From assembly GCF_004114955.1 (NCBI RefSeq), contig NZ_CP030053.1, forward strand, positions 558,001 through 622,000: 64,000 nt of DNA, given 5' to 3'. The first letter of the stretch is position 1; the number at the start of each line of letters is the position of its first letter. Source of the DNA: Bradyrhizobium guangzhouense. GTDB lineage: Bacteria; Pseudomonadota; Alphaproteobacteria; Rhizobiales; Xanthobacteraceae. The position numbers and the translations under genes are program-made. Shown here piece after piece: positions 40,856-50,117 of the stretch. The notes beneath the pieces were generated by a model. That model worked only from the letters and a program-made list of their open reading frames with translations. It searched no databases and was not told the DNA's origin.

Positions 40856-41401
40856 ATGAACTTCAAGCGCATCGCGACTTCGCTCGCCGTGTCGGCCGTG
40901 ATGGTCAACTTCATCCCGCTTGCCATCGCCAAGGAGAAGACCGTGATGGTCGGCGGCGCTGCCATGTATCCGACGAAGAACATCGTCGAGAACGCCGTCA
41001 AGTCAAAGGACCACACCACCTTGGTCGCTGCCGTCAAGGCAGCCAGCCTAGTCGATACGCTGCAGGGACCTGGACCATATACCGTTTTCGCGCCGACCAA
41101 TGCTGCGTTCGGCAAGCTTCCAAAGGGAACCGTCGCGACCCTGGTCAAGCCGGAAAACAAGCAGACGCTGACCAAGATCCTGACGTACCACGTCGTGCCG
41201 GGACGCCTGACTGCTGACCAATTGATGGACGGTCAGAAGTTGATCACCGTGGAAGGCGAGACGCTGACAGTCAAAAAATCAGGCGGAAAGGTAATGATCG
41301 TAGACGCGAAAGGTGGCGCTGCGACCGTGACAATTGCCGATGTGCTACAGTCGAATGGCGTCATCCACGTCGTCAACCAGGTGCTGATGCCTTCGAGCTA
41401 G
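40856..41401 (+). CDS. Secreted fasciclin-domain protein
   Basis: A 181-residue protein with a Sec signal peptide (about residues 1-25, ATSLAVSAVMVNFIPLAIA) and one fasciclin (FAS1) domain with GPYTVFAPTNAAFGKLP, LTKILTYHVVPGRLTADQL, and the C-terminal SNGVIHVVNQVLMP. FAS1 domains mediate surface or protein contacts. GGAGG precedes ATG 40856. Relatives are found in regulons of oxidative-stress sigma factors in several alphaproteobacteria, as I recall, which fits the promoter element here. Confidence 0.92.
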   Translation: MNFKRIATSLAVSAVMVNFIPLAIAKEKTVMVGGAAMYPTKNIVENAVKSKDHTTLVAAVKAASLVDTLQGPGPYTVFAPTNAAFGKLPKGTVATLVKPENKQTLTKILTYHVVPGRLTADQLMDGQKLITVEGETLTVKKSGGKVMIVDAKGGAATVTIADVLQSNGVIHVVNQVLMPSS

Positions 41402-41415
41402 TGCGCTGTGCTATT

Positions 41416-41448
41416 GCCGCGAGCGCCTTTTCTTGGGCGTTTCGCGGC
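41416..41448 (+). terminator. Hairpin after the fasciclin gene
   Basis: GCCGCGA (41416-41422) pairs with TCGCGGC (41442-41448), with further GCGCC/GGCG pairing inside. It lies 15 bases after the stop codon. There is no long T run, so strength as an intrinsic terminator is uncertain. Confidence 0.4.
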
Positions 41449-41505
41449 CGTAGCAAATAGCAAGCCGGGCGAGGGCGTTTTGCAGTAGTGCCATTGGGAG
41501 AAACC

Positions 41506-42384
41506 TTATTTCTTTCGGCGACCCGTCAATTCCGAGACGAGAGGATTAGGATAGCGGCGCTGCTGGCTGATGGCATAGAATTGCTCCGCTAGTTCGTTTA
41601 ACCGCGCCCGCTCGACGAGCAGGCCCGAACGAAGCTCGTCAATCACGACGATCGAGGGGACGAGAGCAAGATGGCCGCTTTCGCGGGCCATCAGGCGCAG
41701 CATCGCCATGTCGTCGACCTCCGCGGCAATTATCGGTCTGATGCCTCGGCGGCCGACCAGCGCATCGAAGGCCGAGCGAAGTGCGTTGCCCCGGCCCGGT
41801 AGGACTAGCGGAAGATGTGCGAGATCCTGCGGAAACCTAAGCCGGGCGGGATTCGGGGGCTTTCGGCCGACGATACTGACTCGCTGCTCGTCAATGAGCG
41901 TATTCTCGAAGCTGCTGCGTGCATCGGGCGGTGCCGGGTGGTTGGCGAGAACGACATCGAGCTTGTGCGCATCGAGTGACTCGAGCAGATCGTCGAAAAG
42001 TCCGGTGTGGATGATGAGCTCGACATCAATGCGGCTTATCAGTGGCCGCAGAAATGCGATCTGGAAGTTGCGCGACAAAGTCGCTGAAGCCCCGACCCGC
42101 AGCAACTGACGTCCGGGCCGCAGGCCCGACAACGTCTCGATCAATTCATGGCCTGATTTGAAAACGCTGCCGGCGTAGTCGAGCGCGATGCGACCCGCTT
42201 CGGTGAGTTGCAGAGAGCGTCCGACACGCTCGAATAGCTGTTGGCCCAGCTGCTCTTCCAGCGCCTTGAGCTGTACCGACAGCGACGACGGCGAAACATT
42301 GAGCCGCTGCGCCGCGCGGCTCATGCTTCCCTCGGTGGCGATTATCCAGAAATAGCGCAGATGGTGGTAGTTCAGGTGAGGCAT
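41506..42384 (-). CDS. LysR-family regulator beside the dab genes
   Basis: A 292-residue LysR-type regulator: N-terminal winged helix-turn-helix (about 5-65) with HLRYFWIIATEGSMSRAAQRLNVSPSSLS and LEEQLGQQLFERVGRSLQLTEAG, then a ligand-binding domain. The opening LNYHHLRYFWIIA is like NhaR-type members. It is transcribed away from dabB across a 105-base gap that contains a T-N11-A palindrome, so it very probably controls the carbon-uptake operon and perhaps itself. The effector may be a metabolite signalling carbon status; this is not visible in the sequence. Confidence 0.92.
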   Translation of the reverse strand: MPHLNYHHLRYFWIIATEGSMSRAAQRLNVSPSSLSVQLKALEEQLGQQLFERVGRSLQLTEAGRIALDYAGSVFKSGHELIETLSGLRPGRQLLRVGASATLSRNFQIAFLRPLISRIDVELIIHTGLFDDLLESLDAHKLDVVLANHPAPPDARSSFENTLIDEQRVSIVGRKPPNPARLRFPQDLAHLPLVLPGRGNALRSAFDALVGRRGIRPIIAAEVDDMAMLRLMARESGHLALVPSIVVIDELRSGLLVERARLNELAEQFYAISQQRRYPNPLVSELTGRRKK

Positions 42385-42394
42385 GCAATCATTC

Positions 42395-42440
42395 TATTTG
42401 AGATAACGATTGCGTTCAATAATTGAATTTTTCTCAAATA
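42395..42440. promoter_or_regulatory. Candidate LysR operator between the regulator and dabB
   Basis: Two nested dyads in the divergent gap: TATTTGAGA (42395-42403) against TCTCAAATA (42432-42440), and inside them TTCAAT-A-ATTGAA (42415-42427), which matches the T-N11-A form of LysR sites. Centres differ by about three bases. Confidence 0.6.
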
Positions 42441-42489
42441 AGCAGATGCGCTAGTTACTCGGCCACTGGACCAAACCAGCCGAGGTGCC

Positions 42490-44076
42490 ATGATCAAGCT
42501 CCTACCTTGCATTGCCTTGCTTGCTCCGACGACGCTGTGTGCAGCAAGCATTCTCCCATTCCGTGGCAGCGCCCGTGATTTCGTCCGCGTTGCGATCTCG
42601 GCTGCCGCGGTTGCGCTCTTTTTCGCCATCGCCGCTGTCCTCGCGGTCGCAGTTTACGGGGCCGGCCGATCGCCGCTGCTCGGTGGTTACGGGCTTGGGC
42701 TTTCGATCCATGTCGATGCGCTCGCCGCGATCCTCTGCGTGCTGGTCGGCTTCATCGGCTTCGTCGTCGTCAAGTACAGCCGCAATTATCTCGATGGCGA
42801 TCCGGGCCAGGGCAGGTTCACGCGGTATCTGCTGCTGACGCTCGCCTCGGTTCTGACGCTCTTGATATCGGGCAATCTGCTGTTCCTGCTTGCGGGCTGG
42901 ATCGCGACCAGTCTCTCGCTAGGCAGGCTACTGCTGTTCTACCACACGCGGCCGGCAGCGATCCGCGCCCACCGCAAGAAGTTTGTTGCCAGCCGCCTCG
43001 GCGACGGCTGCCTCGCGGGAGCCATCGCGCTGCTCTACTTTCAGTTCGGTACGCTCGAGATCCCAGATCTTGCCGCCCGGGCGCGCAGCAGCGTGGATGT
43101 CGAGTCACCCGCAATCACCGCGGCGGCGCTGCTCATCGTCGTGACCGCCATGCTCAAATCCGCTCAGCTGCCGCTGCATGGCTGGCTGATCGAAGTGATG
43201 GAGACACCGACCCCGGTGTCGGCACTGCTGCATGCCGGTATCATCAATGCCGGTGGCTTCCTCGTCCTGCGGCTCAGCGATGTGCTGCTGCTGGCGACGC
43301 CGGCCCTCAACGTTCTGGCCGTCGTCGGCGGTATCACGGCGCTGTTCGGCTCGCTGGTGATGCTGACGCAGACGTCGGTCAAGGTCCAGTTGGCCTATTC
43401 AACCGTGGCCCAGATGGGTTTCATGCTGCTGCAATGTGGGCTGGGCGCCTTCTCCGCCGCGCTCCTGCACATCGTCGCCCATTCCCTCTACAAGGCACAC
43501 GCTTTCCTGTCATCGGGCAGCATCATCGACCTGGCACGCGCGTCGTGGACGCCCAGCCCCGGTGGCCAGCCGCACCCGGCGAGGCTGATCCTCGCGCTCG
43601 CAGGCGTGATCGGATTGACGATGCTGATCGGCTGGGGGCTCGGCATGACGTTACGCAGCAATCCGGCGCAGATCGCGCTGGGATCCGTGCTGCTGATGGG
43701 GCTCGTACACCTCATGGCCAATGCGATCGACGAGCGGCCCAACGCCTTCGTCGTCGCGCGCGGCATAGTCACCGCGGCCGGTGTCGCCGCGCTATACGTT
43801 GTACTGCAAGCTGCGGCGGCGTGGCTGGCCGCCAGCAGCGTCCCGGTCGGCCGTCCGGTCTACGGCACTGCGCCGATGCTGATCGCTGCGCTGGTGGTGA
43901 TCTCCTTTGCGGCGGTGACGGTGTTTCAGAACCAGATGATGCGCCGCGCCGACGCACCGTTCTGGATCGCAGCTTACGTGCATCTGCGCAACGGCTTCTA
44001 TCTGAACACGTTGGCGAACCGGCTGGTGCTGACGTTGTGGCCGCGCACGTCGCACAAACTCACGCCCAACCCCTGA
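42490..44076 (+). CDS. dabB: DabB: NuoL/MrpA-like proton-channel subunit of bicarbonate uptake
   Basis: DabB is the membrane subunit of the DAB (DABs accumulate bicarbonate) system, related to the proton-pumping subunits NuoL/MrpA. The 528-residue protein has about 13 membrane segments. It contains the NuoL-type blocks AAILCVLVGFIGFVVVKYSRNYL, MLKSAQLPLHGWLIEVMETPTPVSALLHAG with the conserved Lys and Glu, and TQTSVKVQLAYSTVAQMGFM (each quoted in part). GAGG lies five bases before ATG 42490. DabA follows after 13 bases. Confidence 0.9.
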   Translation: MIKLLPCIALLAPTTLCAASILPFRGSARDFVRVAISAAAVALFFAIAAVLAVAVYGAGRSPLLGGYGLGLSIHVDALAAILCVLVGFIGFVVVKYSRNYLDGDPGQGRFTRYLLLTLASVLTLLISGNLLFLLAGWIATSLSLGRLLLFYHTRPAAIRAHRKKFVASRLGDGCLAGAIALLYFQFGTLEIPDLAARARSSVDVESPAITAAALLIVVTAMLKSAQLPLHGWLIEVMETPTPVSALLHAGIINAGGFLVLRLSDVLLLATPALNVLAVVGGITALFGSLVMLTQTSVKVQLAYSTVAQMGFMLLQCGLGAFSAALLHIVAHSLYKAHAFLSSGSIIDLARASWTPSPGGQPHPARLILALAGVIGLTMLIGWGLGMTLRSNPAQIALGSVLLMGLVHLMANAIDERPNAFVVARGIVTAAGVAALYVVLQAAAAWLAASSVPVGRPVYGTAPMLIAALVVISFAAVTVFQNQMMRRADAPFWIAAYVHLRNGFYLNTLANRLVLTLWPRTSHKLTPNP

Positions 44077-44089
44077 CGCCGAGATCACC

Positions 44090-46621
44090 ATGAACCAGGC
44101 CGCCCTTGCCCTGAAAATCGCACCGATTGAAGCCGACGCGGACGTTGCGCTCGAGGCCCGCATCGCAACCGCCTGCGCACGCGTTGCCCCCCTCTGGCCC
44201 CTCAAGCATTTCGTTGCGGTCAACCCGTTCCTCGGCTTCACGGGTCAGAGTTTTGCGGCCACCGCCGCAACGTTCGAGCGCGTGGTGCGGGCGCGCATCC
44301 TGATGCCGCGGGCGTTCTACCGGCAGGCGCTCGCGGAAGGCCGCATCGACGATGCGGCCATGGCGCAGGCGCTCGCGCTTCACCCCGACGCTGGCCTCGA
44401 CATCGAGAGCCTCAAACAGGCGTTGCACTCGGACGCGCCGGCCGGCGCGCCGCCGGCCGTCGTCGCCACGGTGGCCGAGGTGCTGGACCGCCTCGCAGAA
44501 GGCGATCGCTACGTCTCGTTGGTTGCCTTCATGATCGACGAGATCTCGGCCTTCTGCGCCAGCTATTTCGACGAGGGCCAGGCCAATTGGCCGAACCCGT
44601 CGCGAAGGCTCAAGCCCTACGCGGCCTGGCGAACGCTTGCGGTCTACGACCGCAATCCCGAAGTCATGGGCATCAGGAGTTTTCGAAGGTCCGTTGCGGC
44701 GCTGCCCACCGATCCCGTCGAAGCCATCGGGGTCATAGTCGACCGCCTCGGCATTCCTGATCGCGCGATCGAGGATTATCTGGTGCGCGCACTGTTCGAC
44801 CTCGGTTGGTCGGCCTATGCGCGCTACGTCGGATGGAACGCGGAGCTCGAGGGCCGCCGGGACGACACTCTGCTCGAACTGCTTGCGATCCGACTGGCCT
44901 GGGGTTTTGCGCTGTTCGAGGCGCGGACCGATGACGCCTTCAGGACAGCCTGGGCGCGAGCGATGGAGGAGGCGGCGAAGCTGCCCGTCGATCACCGCCT
45001 CGACGAGACTCCCGAGTTCGCCGTCGACGTCGTCCTGCAGGACGCCTATGAGATCGTGTTCCGCCGCAACTTGATTGCGCGGCTCCTCGCCAACGGCGGC
45101 AGCGCGGCACGGTCTGGTCGGACGGACCGGCCTGCGGTCCAGGCGGCCTTCTGCATCGACGTGCGCTCGGAAATCTTCCGGCGCGCGCTGGAGACAGCTT
45201 GCCCGGAGGTGGAAACGATCGGCTTCGCCGGCTTCTTCGGCTTTCCTATCGAGTATGTGCCGATCGGCCACCTTCGGGGCGGCGCGCAATGTCCCGTGCT
45301 GCTCAAACCCGCCTTCATCGTCTGCGAGGAAGTCAAGGACGCCGAGCCGTTCGAGGAAGCCGAAGTGCTGGGCCAGCGACTGCTCCGGCGGCGAGTGGCG
45401 AAGGCCTGGAAATCGTTCAAGGTCTCCGCAGTGTCGTCCTTCTCCTTTGTCGAGACGGCAGGCCTCGGCTTCGCGGCGAAGATCGCGACTGACAGCGCGG
45501 GCGTAACCCGACCGGTGCCATCGCCGGTCAGCGATGGTCTCGATTCCGACGTCGCTGCGCGGGTCGGCCCGCGGCTCGCGTCTGGCAAGCTCAAAGGGCG
45601 TTCCACCGGCTTTACCGGCTCGCAGGCCGTCGATATGGCCGAGGCGGTGCTGAAGGCGATGTCACTGACCGGGCCGTTCGCGCGCCTCGTGCTGCTGACG
45701 GGCCACGGTAGCACCACGGTCAACAATCCACACGCCTCGGGCCTCGACTGCGGCGCCTGCGGGGGTCACACAGGCGAGGCCAATGCGCGTGTCGCCGCCG
45801 CGATCCTCAACGATTCGCAGGTCCGGGACGGCTTGCGGGAGCGCGGCATCGACATCCCCGCCGACTGCTGGTTCGTCGGTGCGCTTCACGACACCACCAC
45901 GGACGACGTCAAGCTGTTCGATGAGGAGGACGTGCCGGCCGCGCTCGCAGGCGATCTGGCGTGGTTGAAATTGCGGCTGTACGATGCTGCTCATCTGGCA
46001 AGGCTCGAGCGCCGCGCGCTGCTGGGACTGGGAGATGCGGCGGATGCCGGCGCCGCGATCAAGGCGCGTAGCAAGGACTGGTCCCAAGTCCGGCCAGAAT
46101 GGGGCCTCGCGGGAAACGCCGCGTTCATCGCTGCCCCGCGCAGCGTCACGCGCGGTCTCGACCTGTCCGGCCGCGCCTTCCTGCACTCCTATATCCACGA
46201 GCAGGATCGGGATCATCGGGTGCTGGAGTTGATCATGACCGCGCCTCTGGTGGTCGCGAGCTGGATCAATCTGCAATACTACGGCTCGACCGTGAATAAC
46301 GCGGTGTTCGGAAGCGGCAACAAGGTGCTGCACAACATTGTCGGCCAGCTCGGCGTGCTCGAAGGCAACGCCGGCGACCTGCGAGTCGGGTTGCCATGGC
46401 AGTCGGTGCATGACGGCACGCGCTTTGTCCATGAGCCGGTACGTCTGAACGTCTTCATCGCTGCTCCCGAAACTGCGATGGACGATGTCCTGCGTCGGCA
46501 CACAGGCATCTGCGATCTCGTGACCAACGGCTGGATCATGCTGCACTCGCTCGGCGAGCATGGCTCGCTCATCCGCCGCTGCGTACGGCCGGGAATTTGG
46601 GTTGCTTCATCTTATGAATAG
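44090..46621 (+). CDS. dabA: DabA: beta-carbonic-anhydrase-like subunit of bicarbonate uptake (DUF2309)
   Basis: DabA is a large soluble protein with a carbonic-anhydrase-like zinc site that, with DabB, traps CO2 as bicarbonate using the membrane potential. The 843-residue protein has the proposed zinc residues Cys355 and Asp357 (AFCIDVRSE), His539 (TGHGSTTVNNPHAS) and Cys554 (LDCGACGGHTGE). The His-Cys distance of 15 equals that which I recall for Halothiobacillus DabA. It follows dabB in one operon under a divergent LysR regulator. In this setting it would supply inorganic carbon for autotrophic or mixotrophic growth. Confidence 0.93.
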   Translation: MNQAALALKIAPIEADADVALEARIATACARVAPLWPLKHFVAVNPFLGFTGQSFAATAATFERVVRARILMPRAFYRQALAEGRIDDAAMAQALALHPDAGLDIESLKQALHSDAPAGAPPAVVATVAEVLDRLAEGDRYVSLVAFMIDEISAFCASYFDEGQANWPNPSRRLKPYAAWRTLAVYDRNPEVMGIRSFRRSVAALPTDPVEAIGVIVDRLGIPDRAIEDYLVRALFDLGWSAYARYVGWNAELEGRRDDTLLELLAIRLAWGFALFEARTDDAFRTAWARAMEEAAKLPVDHRLDETPEFAVDVVLQDAYEIVFRRNLIARLLANGGSAARSGRTDRPAVQAAFCIDVRSEIFRRALETACPEVETIGFAGFFGFPIEYVPIGHLRGGAQCPVLLKPAFIVCEEVKDAEPFEEAEVLGQRLLRRRVAKAWKSFKVSAVSSFSFVETAGLGFAAKIATDSAGVTRPVPSPVSDGLDSDVAARVGPRLASGKLKGRSTGFTGSQAVDMAEAVLKAMSLTGPFARLVLLTGHGSTTVNNPHASGLDCGACGGHTGEANARVAAAILNDSQVRDGLRERGIDIPADCWFVGALHDTTTDDVKLFDEEDVPAALAGDLAWLKLRLYDAAHLARLERRALLGLGDAADAGAAIKARSKDWSQVRPEWGLAGNAAFIAAPRSVTRGLDLSGRAFLHSYIHEQDRDHRVLELIMTAPLVVASWINLQYYGSTVNNAVFGSGNKVLHNIVGQLGVLEGNAGDLRVGLPWQSVHDGTRFVHEPVRLNVFIAAPETAMDDVLRRHTGICDLVTNGWIMLHSLGEHGSLIRRCVRPGIWVASSYE

Positions 46622-46681
46622 GGATCGCGGCTGCAGGCCGCCGACCAATATCAATCGCTTTCCCACCTTGAGGTCTTGAGC

Positions 46682-46852
46682 GTGAATGATCGTAAGGAAG
46701 TTTGCGGGACTCAATCGCGTCCTAAGCAGGAGCCCCAGTGCGCCGGCTGCGGTACCAAGACTCGTTTCATCACATCTATTCTCGACATCAGCAGAGATCG
46801 CTCCGTAATGATCTTCCGATGCGATAACTGCCGGAAAGAGGTCTGGGAATGA
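46682..46852 (+). CDS. 56-residue zinc-ribbon protein
   Basis: A short gene of 56 codons starting with GTG 46682, with GAGG eight bases upstream. The product has two CxxC pairs, Cys20-Cys23 (CAGC) and Cys47-Cys50 (CDNC), separated by 23 residues, as in a zinc ribbon. There is one further Cys at position 8. It lies 60 bases after dabA on the same strand. Small zinc-ribbon proteins of this sort are frequent in Bradyrhizobium, but the role is unknown. Confidence 0.62.
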   Translation: MNDRKEVCGTQSRPKQEPQCAGCGTKTRFITSILDISRDRSVMIFRCDNCRKEVWE

Positions 46853-47060
46853 ACCGTCGTTTCGATGAGGAGGTTGGCGCCACCGGTAGGCCATTGCTAT
46901 CGACCACCGCGTGGATTTTGCTCGCCAGACCGCCACGTGACTTTCCCATCCATTGACACCGATTTCTTGTGATGCAGGCCTCATGTCGATGGGGCCGGAG
47001 CACCGCTGCGTGGCTCCGTTCAATAGTTTCAGCGAATATAACAAGGCCGAAGGCGGCGAC
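46853..47060 (-). pseudogene. IS5-like transposase remnant
   Basis: On the minus strand one frame reads GKSRGGLASKIHAVVDSNGLPV, the catalytic-core region typical of IS5-family transposases. The sequences on either side of it are in other frames and do not extend to a full protein. Neither end of an IS is recognisable. This is a decayed fragment, on the opposite strand to the dab operon. Confidence 0.6.
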
Positions 47061-47097
47061 ATCTGGTTCGCCCTCGACAAGGGTAGCGCTAGCGTCG

Positions 47098-47325
47098 CTA
47101 GTCCCCTCTCGAAGAAATTTCGCGGATGTCGCCTGGGCCGATGTGCAGGGCAGAGACATCGGCTGGCGACAAAGCACATCCGGGCAGAACCGTAGCAGCC
47201 CAGCCTTCCGGGACAGCATCCAAAACCCGAGTGATCGCTTCGTCGGGCGGCGCAAACGCCAGCCAAACGCGTGGGTCCCGGCTATCGGTCAGCACACGGA
47301 CGATATGGGCGACTGCTTCGGCCAT
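47098..47325 (-). CDS. 75-residue protein, function unknown
   Basis: A 75-residue frame (MAEAVAHIVRVLTDSRDPRVW at the start) with a ribosome-site-like AGAGTGAAG just upstream of ATG 47325. No motif, cysteine pair or membrane segment is evident. It ends next to the IS remnant and could be a truncated gene. Amino-acid composition is ordinary for the genome, which slightly favours a real protein. Confidence 0.4.
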   Translation of the reverse strand: MAEAVAHIVRVLTDSRDPRVWLAFAPPDEAITRVLDAVPEGWAATVLPGCALSPADVSALHIGPGDIREISSRGD

Positions 47326-47488
47326 GCTTCACTCTATGAGCCTTCGAAGGCAGGTCCAAGAGCTTCAGAAAGCCGGGCGGGAACACGTGGACAAGCTCCA
47401 GCCCTGCCGATCGCGAATCCCTGCTGCGTGCTAACCGCGCGGAACGAGCAGGCAGGCGGAAAGATTCGCCCAGGCAGGAGCGATCTCG

Positions 47489-47758
47489 ATGTTGATGACG
47501 AAAGAACGACGACCTGCGATCCGGACGCTGCGGGGTTGGGTAGTCGGCGTGCTGCAGGAGGCCGGCGCCATCCATGAATGCGAGGAGCACGGCTGGGCCA
47601 AGGACAAGGCCGATCCGCATGCGCGCGAGCGCGCCGCCGATTTCGCACGCCGGGAACCGCCCACCGGCGTTTCGCCGGCGGATGCCGTCGCGGAGGTCCG
47701 CCAGGAGCTGGATTCCATCGGCGACACGTGCCCGGAATGTCCAGACGGAGATTGCTGA
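47489..47758 (+). CDS. 89-residue protein with C-terminal Cys cluster, function unknown
   Basis: An 89-residue hydrophilic protein starting at ATG 47489 with GGAG eight bases upstream. It has an internal His/Cys region (HECEEHGW) and a C-terminal tail with three cysteines (TCPECPDGDC), which may bind metal. The sequence FARREPPTGVSPADAVAEVR is like small conserved proteins seen in Bradyrhizobium. The next gene starts seven bases after its stop, so the two are likely cotranscribed. Confidence 0.65.
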   Translation: MLMTKERRPAIRTLRGWVVGVLQEAGAIHECEEHGWAKDKADPHARERAADFARREPPTGVSPADAVAEVRQELDSIGDTCPECPDGDC

Positions 47759-47765
47759 AGCGGGG

Positions 47766-48278
47766 ATGGTCGCGATATCTGAATCGCAAATGGCCGCCAC
47801 ATTCATTCTTACCGCCGAATTGGATCCCGCGAGCTTCGCCTGGCTGGACGGGCTGCGCCGGAACTATTTTCCTCCCGAGCGCAATCTGCTGCCCGCGCAC
47901 CTCACGCTGTTCCACCGGCTCTCATCGGAGCAGACGGGCCGCTTACGCGAAGTCCGCCTTCCGCGCGGTCCAATAAGGGTTCTACTGGATGCTCCACTCC
48001 CGCTCGGGCCCGGCGTCGCGATCCGCGTCCGGTCGCCGGACCTTGAGCAGGTTCGGTCCGCAGCGCGACTGGCCATGGGCGGCGAGTTCTCCCGACAGGA
48101 CAGCCAAGGCTGGCGACCGCACGTGACGATCCAGAACAAGGTCGCCGCCGACGTTGCGAAGCGGCTTCGTCAGCAACTCGCGACGGATTTCGAGCCGCGC
48201 GCCGGCGCGGCGACTGCTCTTCTCGTCTGGGAATACCTCAACGGGCCGTGGAAGCCGGTAGACCGCCTCCCGTTCTAA
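47766..48278 (+). CDS. 2H phosphoesterase (2'-5' RNA ligase family)
   Basis: A 170-residue protein with the two HxT motifs of the 2H phosphoesterase superfamily, HLTLF (near residue 44) and HVTIQ (near 119). The spacing fits the LigT/2'-5' RNA ligase-like fold, and the C-terminal LVWEYLNGPWKPV is common in this group. Members act on cyclic phosphate ends of RNA or nucleotides. ATG 47766 is preceded by GCGGGG; ATG 47790 is the alternative. Confidence 0.82.
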   Translation: MVAISESQMAATFILTAELDPASFAWLDGLRRNYFPPERNLLPAHLTLFHRLSSEQTGRLREVRLPRGPIRVLLDAPLPLGPGVAIRVRSPDLEQVRSAARLAMGGEFSRQDSQGWRPHVTIQNKVAADVAKRLRQQLATDFEPRAGAATALLVWEYLNGPWKPVDRLPF

Positions 48279-48409
48279 CAGCAGGCGGTAGCGTCCTTTC
48301 GGGCCCAGAACTGACGATGGGGAACCCGAATGGCGATAGGCCGTTCTTCCCGGTCATTGCCGGTCAGGCGACATTCATCGGTCGCGTAAATTGCTCAAGA
48401 GGCTCCTCA

Positions 48410-50107
48410 GTGGATGGCACTTCACCGAAGCGCGTCACGACCGTCGCGAGAGACCTCGGCGAGCTCGCGGGCCGTCGCGATTGGACGACGTCTCCCCTGG
48501 GCGCGCCGGCGACCTGGCCGACGTCGTTGAAGACCACGGTCGGGTTGATGCTGCGCGGAGAGGCGCAGATCGTCCTGTTCTGGGGGCCCGACTTCGTCGC
48601 CCTCTACAATGACGCCTACGCACCGACGATCGGCGACAAGCACCCGCGGGCGTTGGGACGGCCGGCCAAGGAAAACTGGTCGGAACTATGGGACGACCTC
48701 GAGCCTCTGCTTCGTGGTGTCCGCGAGACAGGCGAGACCTTCTCTGCCAAGGACCGGCCCTTCTACATCGAGCGCAGCGGTTACGGCGAGACCGTGTACT
48801 TCGACGTCTCCTATTCGGCCGTCCCCCAGGAGGACGGCGGGGTCGGCGGCGTGCTGTGCATCGTCTCGGAGACGACAGAACGTGTCCGCGCTCAGGCCGC
48901 CCTCAAGGAAAGCGAGGCCAACCTCCGCGAGCTCAACAAGACGCTCGAGCAGCGCATCGCCGACCGCACCCGCGAGCTCGAGCAGGCCCATGCGGAGCTC
49001 CGTCAGGCGCAGAAGATGGAGGCCGTCGGGCAGCTTACGGGCGGCATCGCGCACGACTTCAACAACCTGCTGCAGGGGATCACCGGAAACCTCGATCTCA
49101 TCCGCCGCAAGCCGAAGGCGGAGCACGTCGCGCGCTGGGCCGAAGCCGGCCTGAAGGCCGCCGAGCGGGGAGCCCGACTCGCCGGCCAGTTGCTGGCGTT
49201 CTCGCGGATCCAGAAGCTCGAGATCGCGCCTATCGACATCACGGCGGCGGTGTCGCGCTTCGTGGAGATGCTCAGGCACAGTCTCGGACCGACCATCCGG
49301 ATCCGGACCGACCTGCAGACCGACGGAATCTTCGTCGAAGGCGATCGGGTGCAGCTGGAGATGGCTGTCCTGAACGTCGCCCTGAACGCGCGTGACGTGA
49401 TGCCCCAAGGTGGCGATCTGACGATCGCGACGAGGTCGCGCCGGACCCGCGGCGACGCCGCGCTCGCGGCCGGCGACTACGTGGAGCTCGCCGTGACGGA
49501 CACCGGTTCAGGAATGTCGCCCGAGATTCTGGAGCACGCCTTCGAGCCGTTCTTCACGACCAAGGAAACCGGCAAGGGCACAGGCCTTGGCCTCAGCCAG
49601 GTTTACGGCACCTTGAAGCAGTCCGGAGGGGCCGCCGAGATCGAAAGCACGCCGGGGCGCGGGACGACGATCAGGCTGCTCCTTCGCCGGACTGACGCAG
49701 CGCCGTCGAACGCCGAAGATGCCGCTGCTCCCGACGACCATGAGCTCGGCAAGGCAAGCGTTCTCGTCGTCGACGACGATCCGGACGTCCGCGCCTTCCT
49801 TAAAGACTCGCTGGAAAACCTGGGCTATCGGCCGATCATCTGCGAGAGCGGGCTTGCGGCCATCGAGGCGGTGGAGATAGTCTCTCCGGAGGTGGCCATA
49901 CTCGATTTCGCGATGCCTGGAATGAACGGCGCCGAGGTCGCCCGGCGCCTGCGGCAGCGGCTGCCGGACATCCCGGTGATCTTCGCGAGCGGTTACTCGG
50001 AAACCGCTGCCGTGAGTTCAGCACGCGGCGAACGCTCCCGCCTGCTGCGGAAGCCATTCAAAATCGACGAACTCCAGGCGGCTGTTCGCGGGCTGCTGGA
50101 GCCGTAG
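48410..50107 (+). CDS. Hybrid histidine kinase with PAS-like sensor and C-terminal receiver
   Basis: A 565-residue cytoplasmic kinase. The N-terminal part (about 1-165) is a PAS-like domain of the kind beginning [18 protein letters not shown] and containing FYNDAYAP-like sequence; a coiled coil (165-210) follows. The HisKA site is [14 protein letters not shown], the HATPase has LNVALNARD and [11 protein letters not shown], and the receiver (about 455-562) has VVDDDPDVR and the Asp in [12 protein letters not shown] 48410 has AAGAGG upstream; ATG 48317 is an in-frame alternative without a clear site. No membrane segment is seen. Signal unknown. Confidence 0.88.
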   Translation: MDGTSPKRVTTVARDLGELAGRRDWTTSPLGAPATWPTSLKTTVGLMLRGEAQIVLFWGPDFVALYNDAYAPTIGDKHPRALGRPAKENWSELWDDLEPLLRGVRETGETFSAKDRPFYIERSGYGETVYFDVSYSAVPQEDGGVGGVLCIVSETTERVRAQAALKESEANLRELNKTLEQRIADRTRELEQAHAELRQAQKMEAVGQLTGGIAHDFNNLLQGITGNLDLIRRKPKAEHVARWAEAGLKAAERGARLAGQLLAFSRIQKLEIAPIDITAAVSRFVEMLRHSLGPTIRIRTDLQTDGIFVEGDRVQLEMAVLNVALNARDVMPQGGDLTIATRSRRTRGDAALAAGDYVELAVTDTGSGMSPEILEHAFEPFFTTKETGKGTGLGLSQVYGTLKQSGGAAEIESTPGRGTTIRLLLRRTDAAPSNAEDAAAPDDHELGKASVLVVDDDPDVRAFLKDSLENLGYRPIICESGLAAIEAVEIVSPEVAILDFAMPGMNGAEVARRLRQRLPDIPVIFASGYSETAAVSSARGERSRLLRKPFKIDELQAAVRGLLEP

Positions 50108-50117
50108 GCGACAGACT

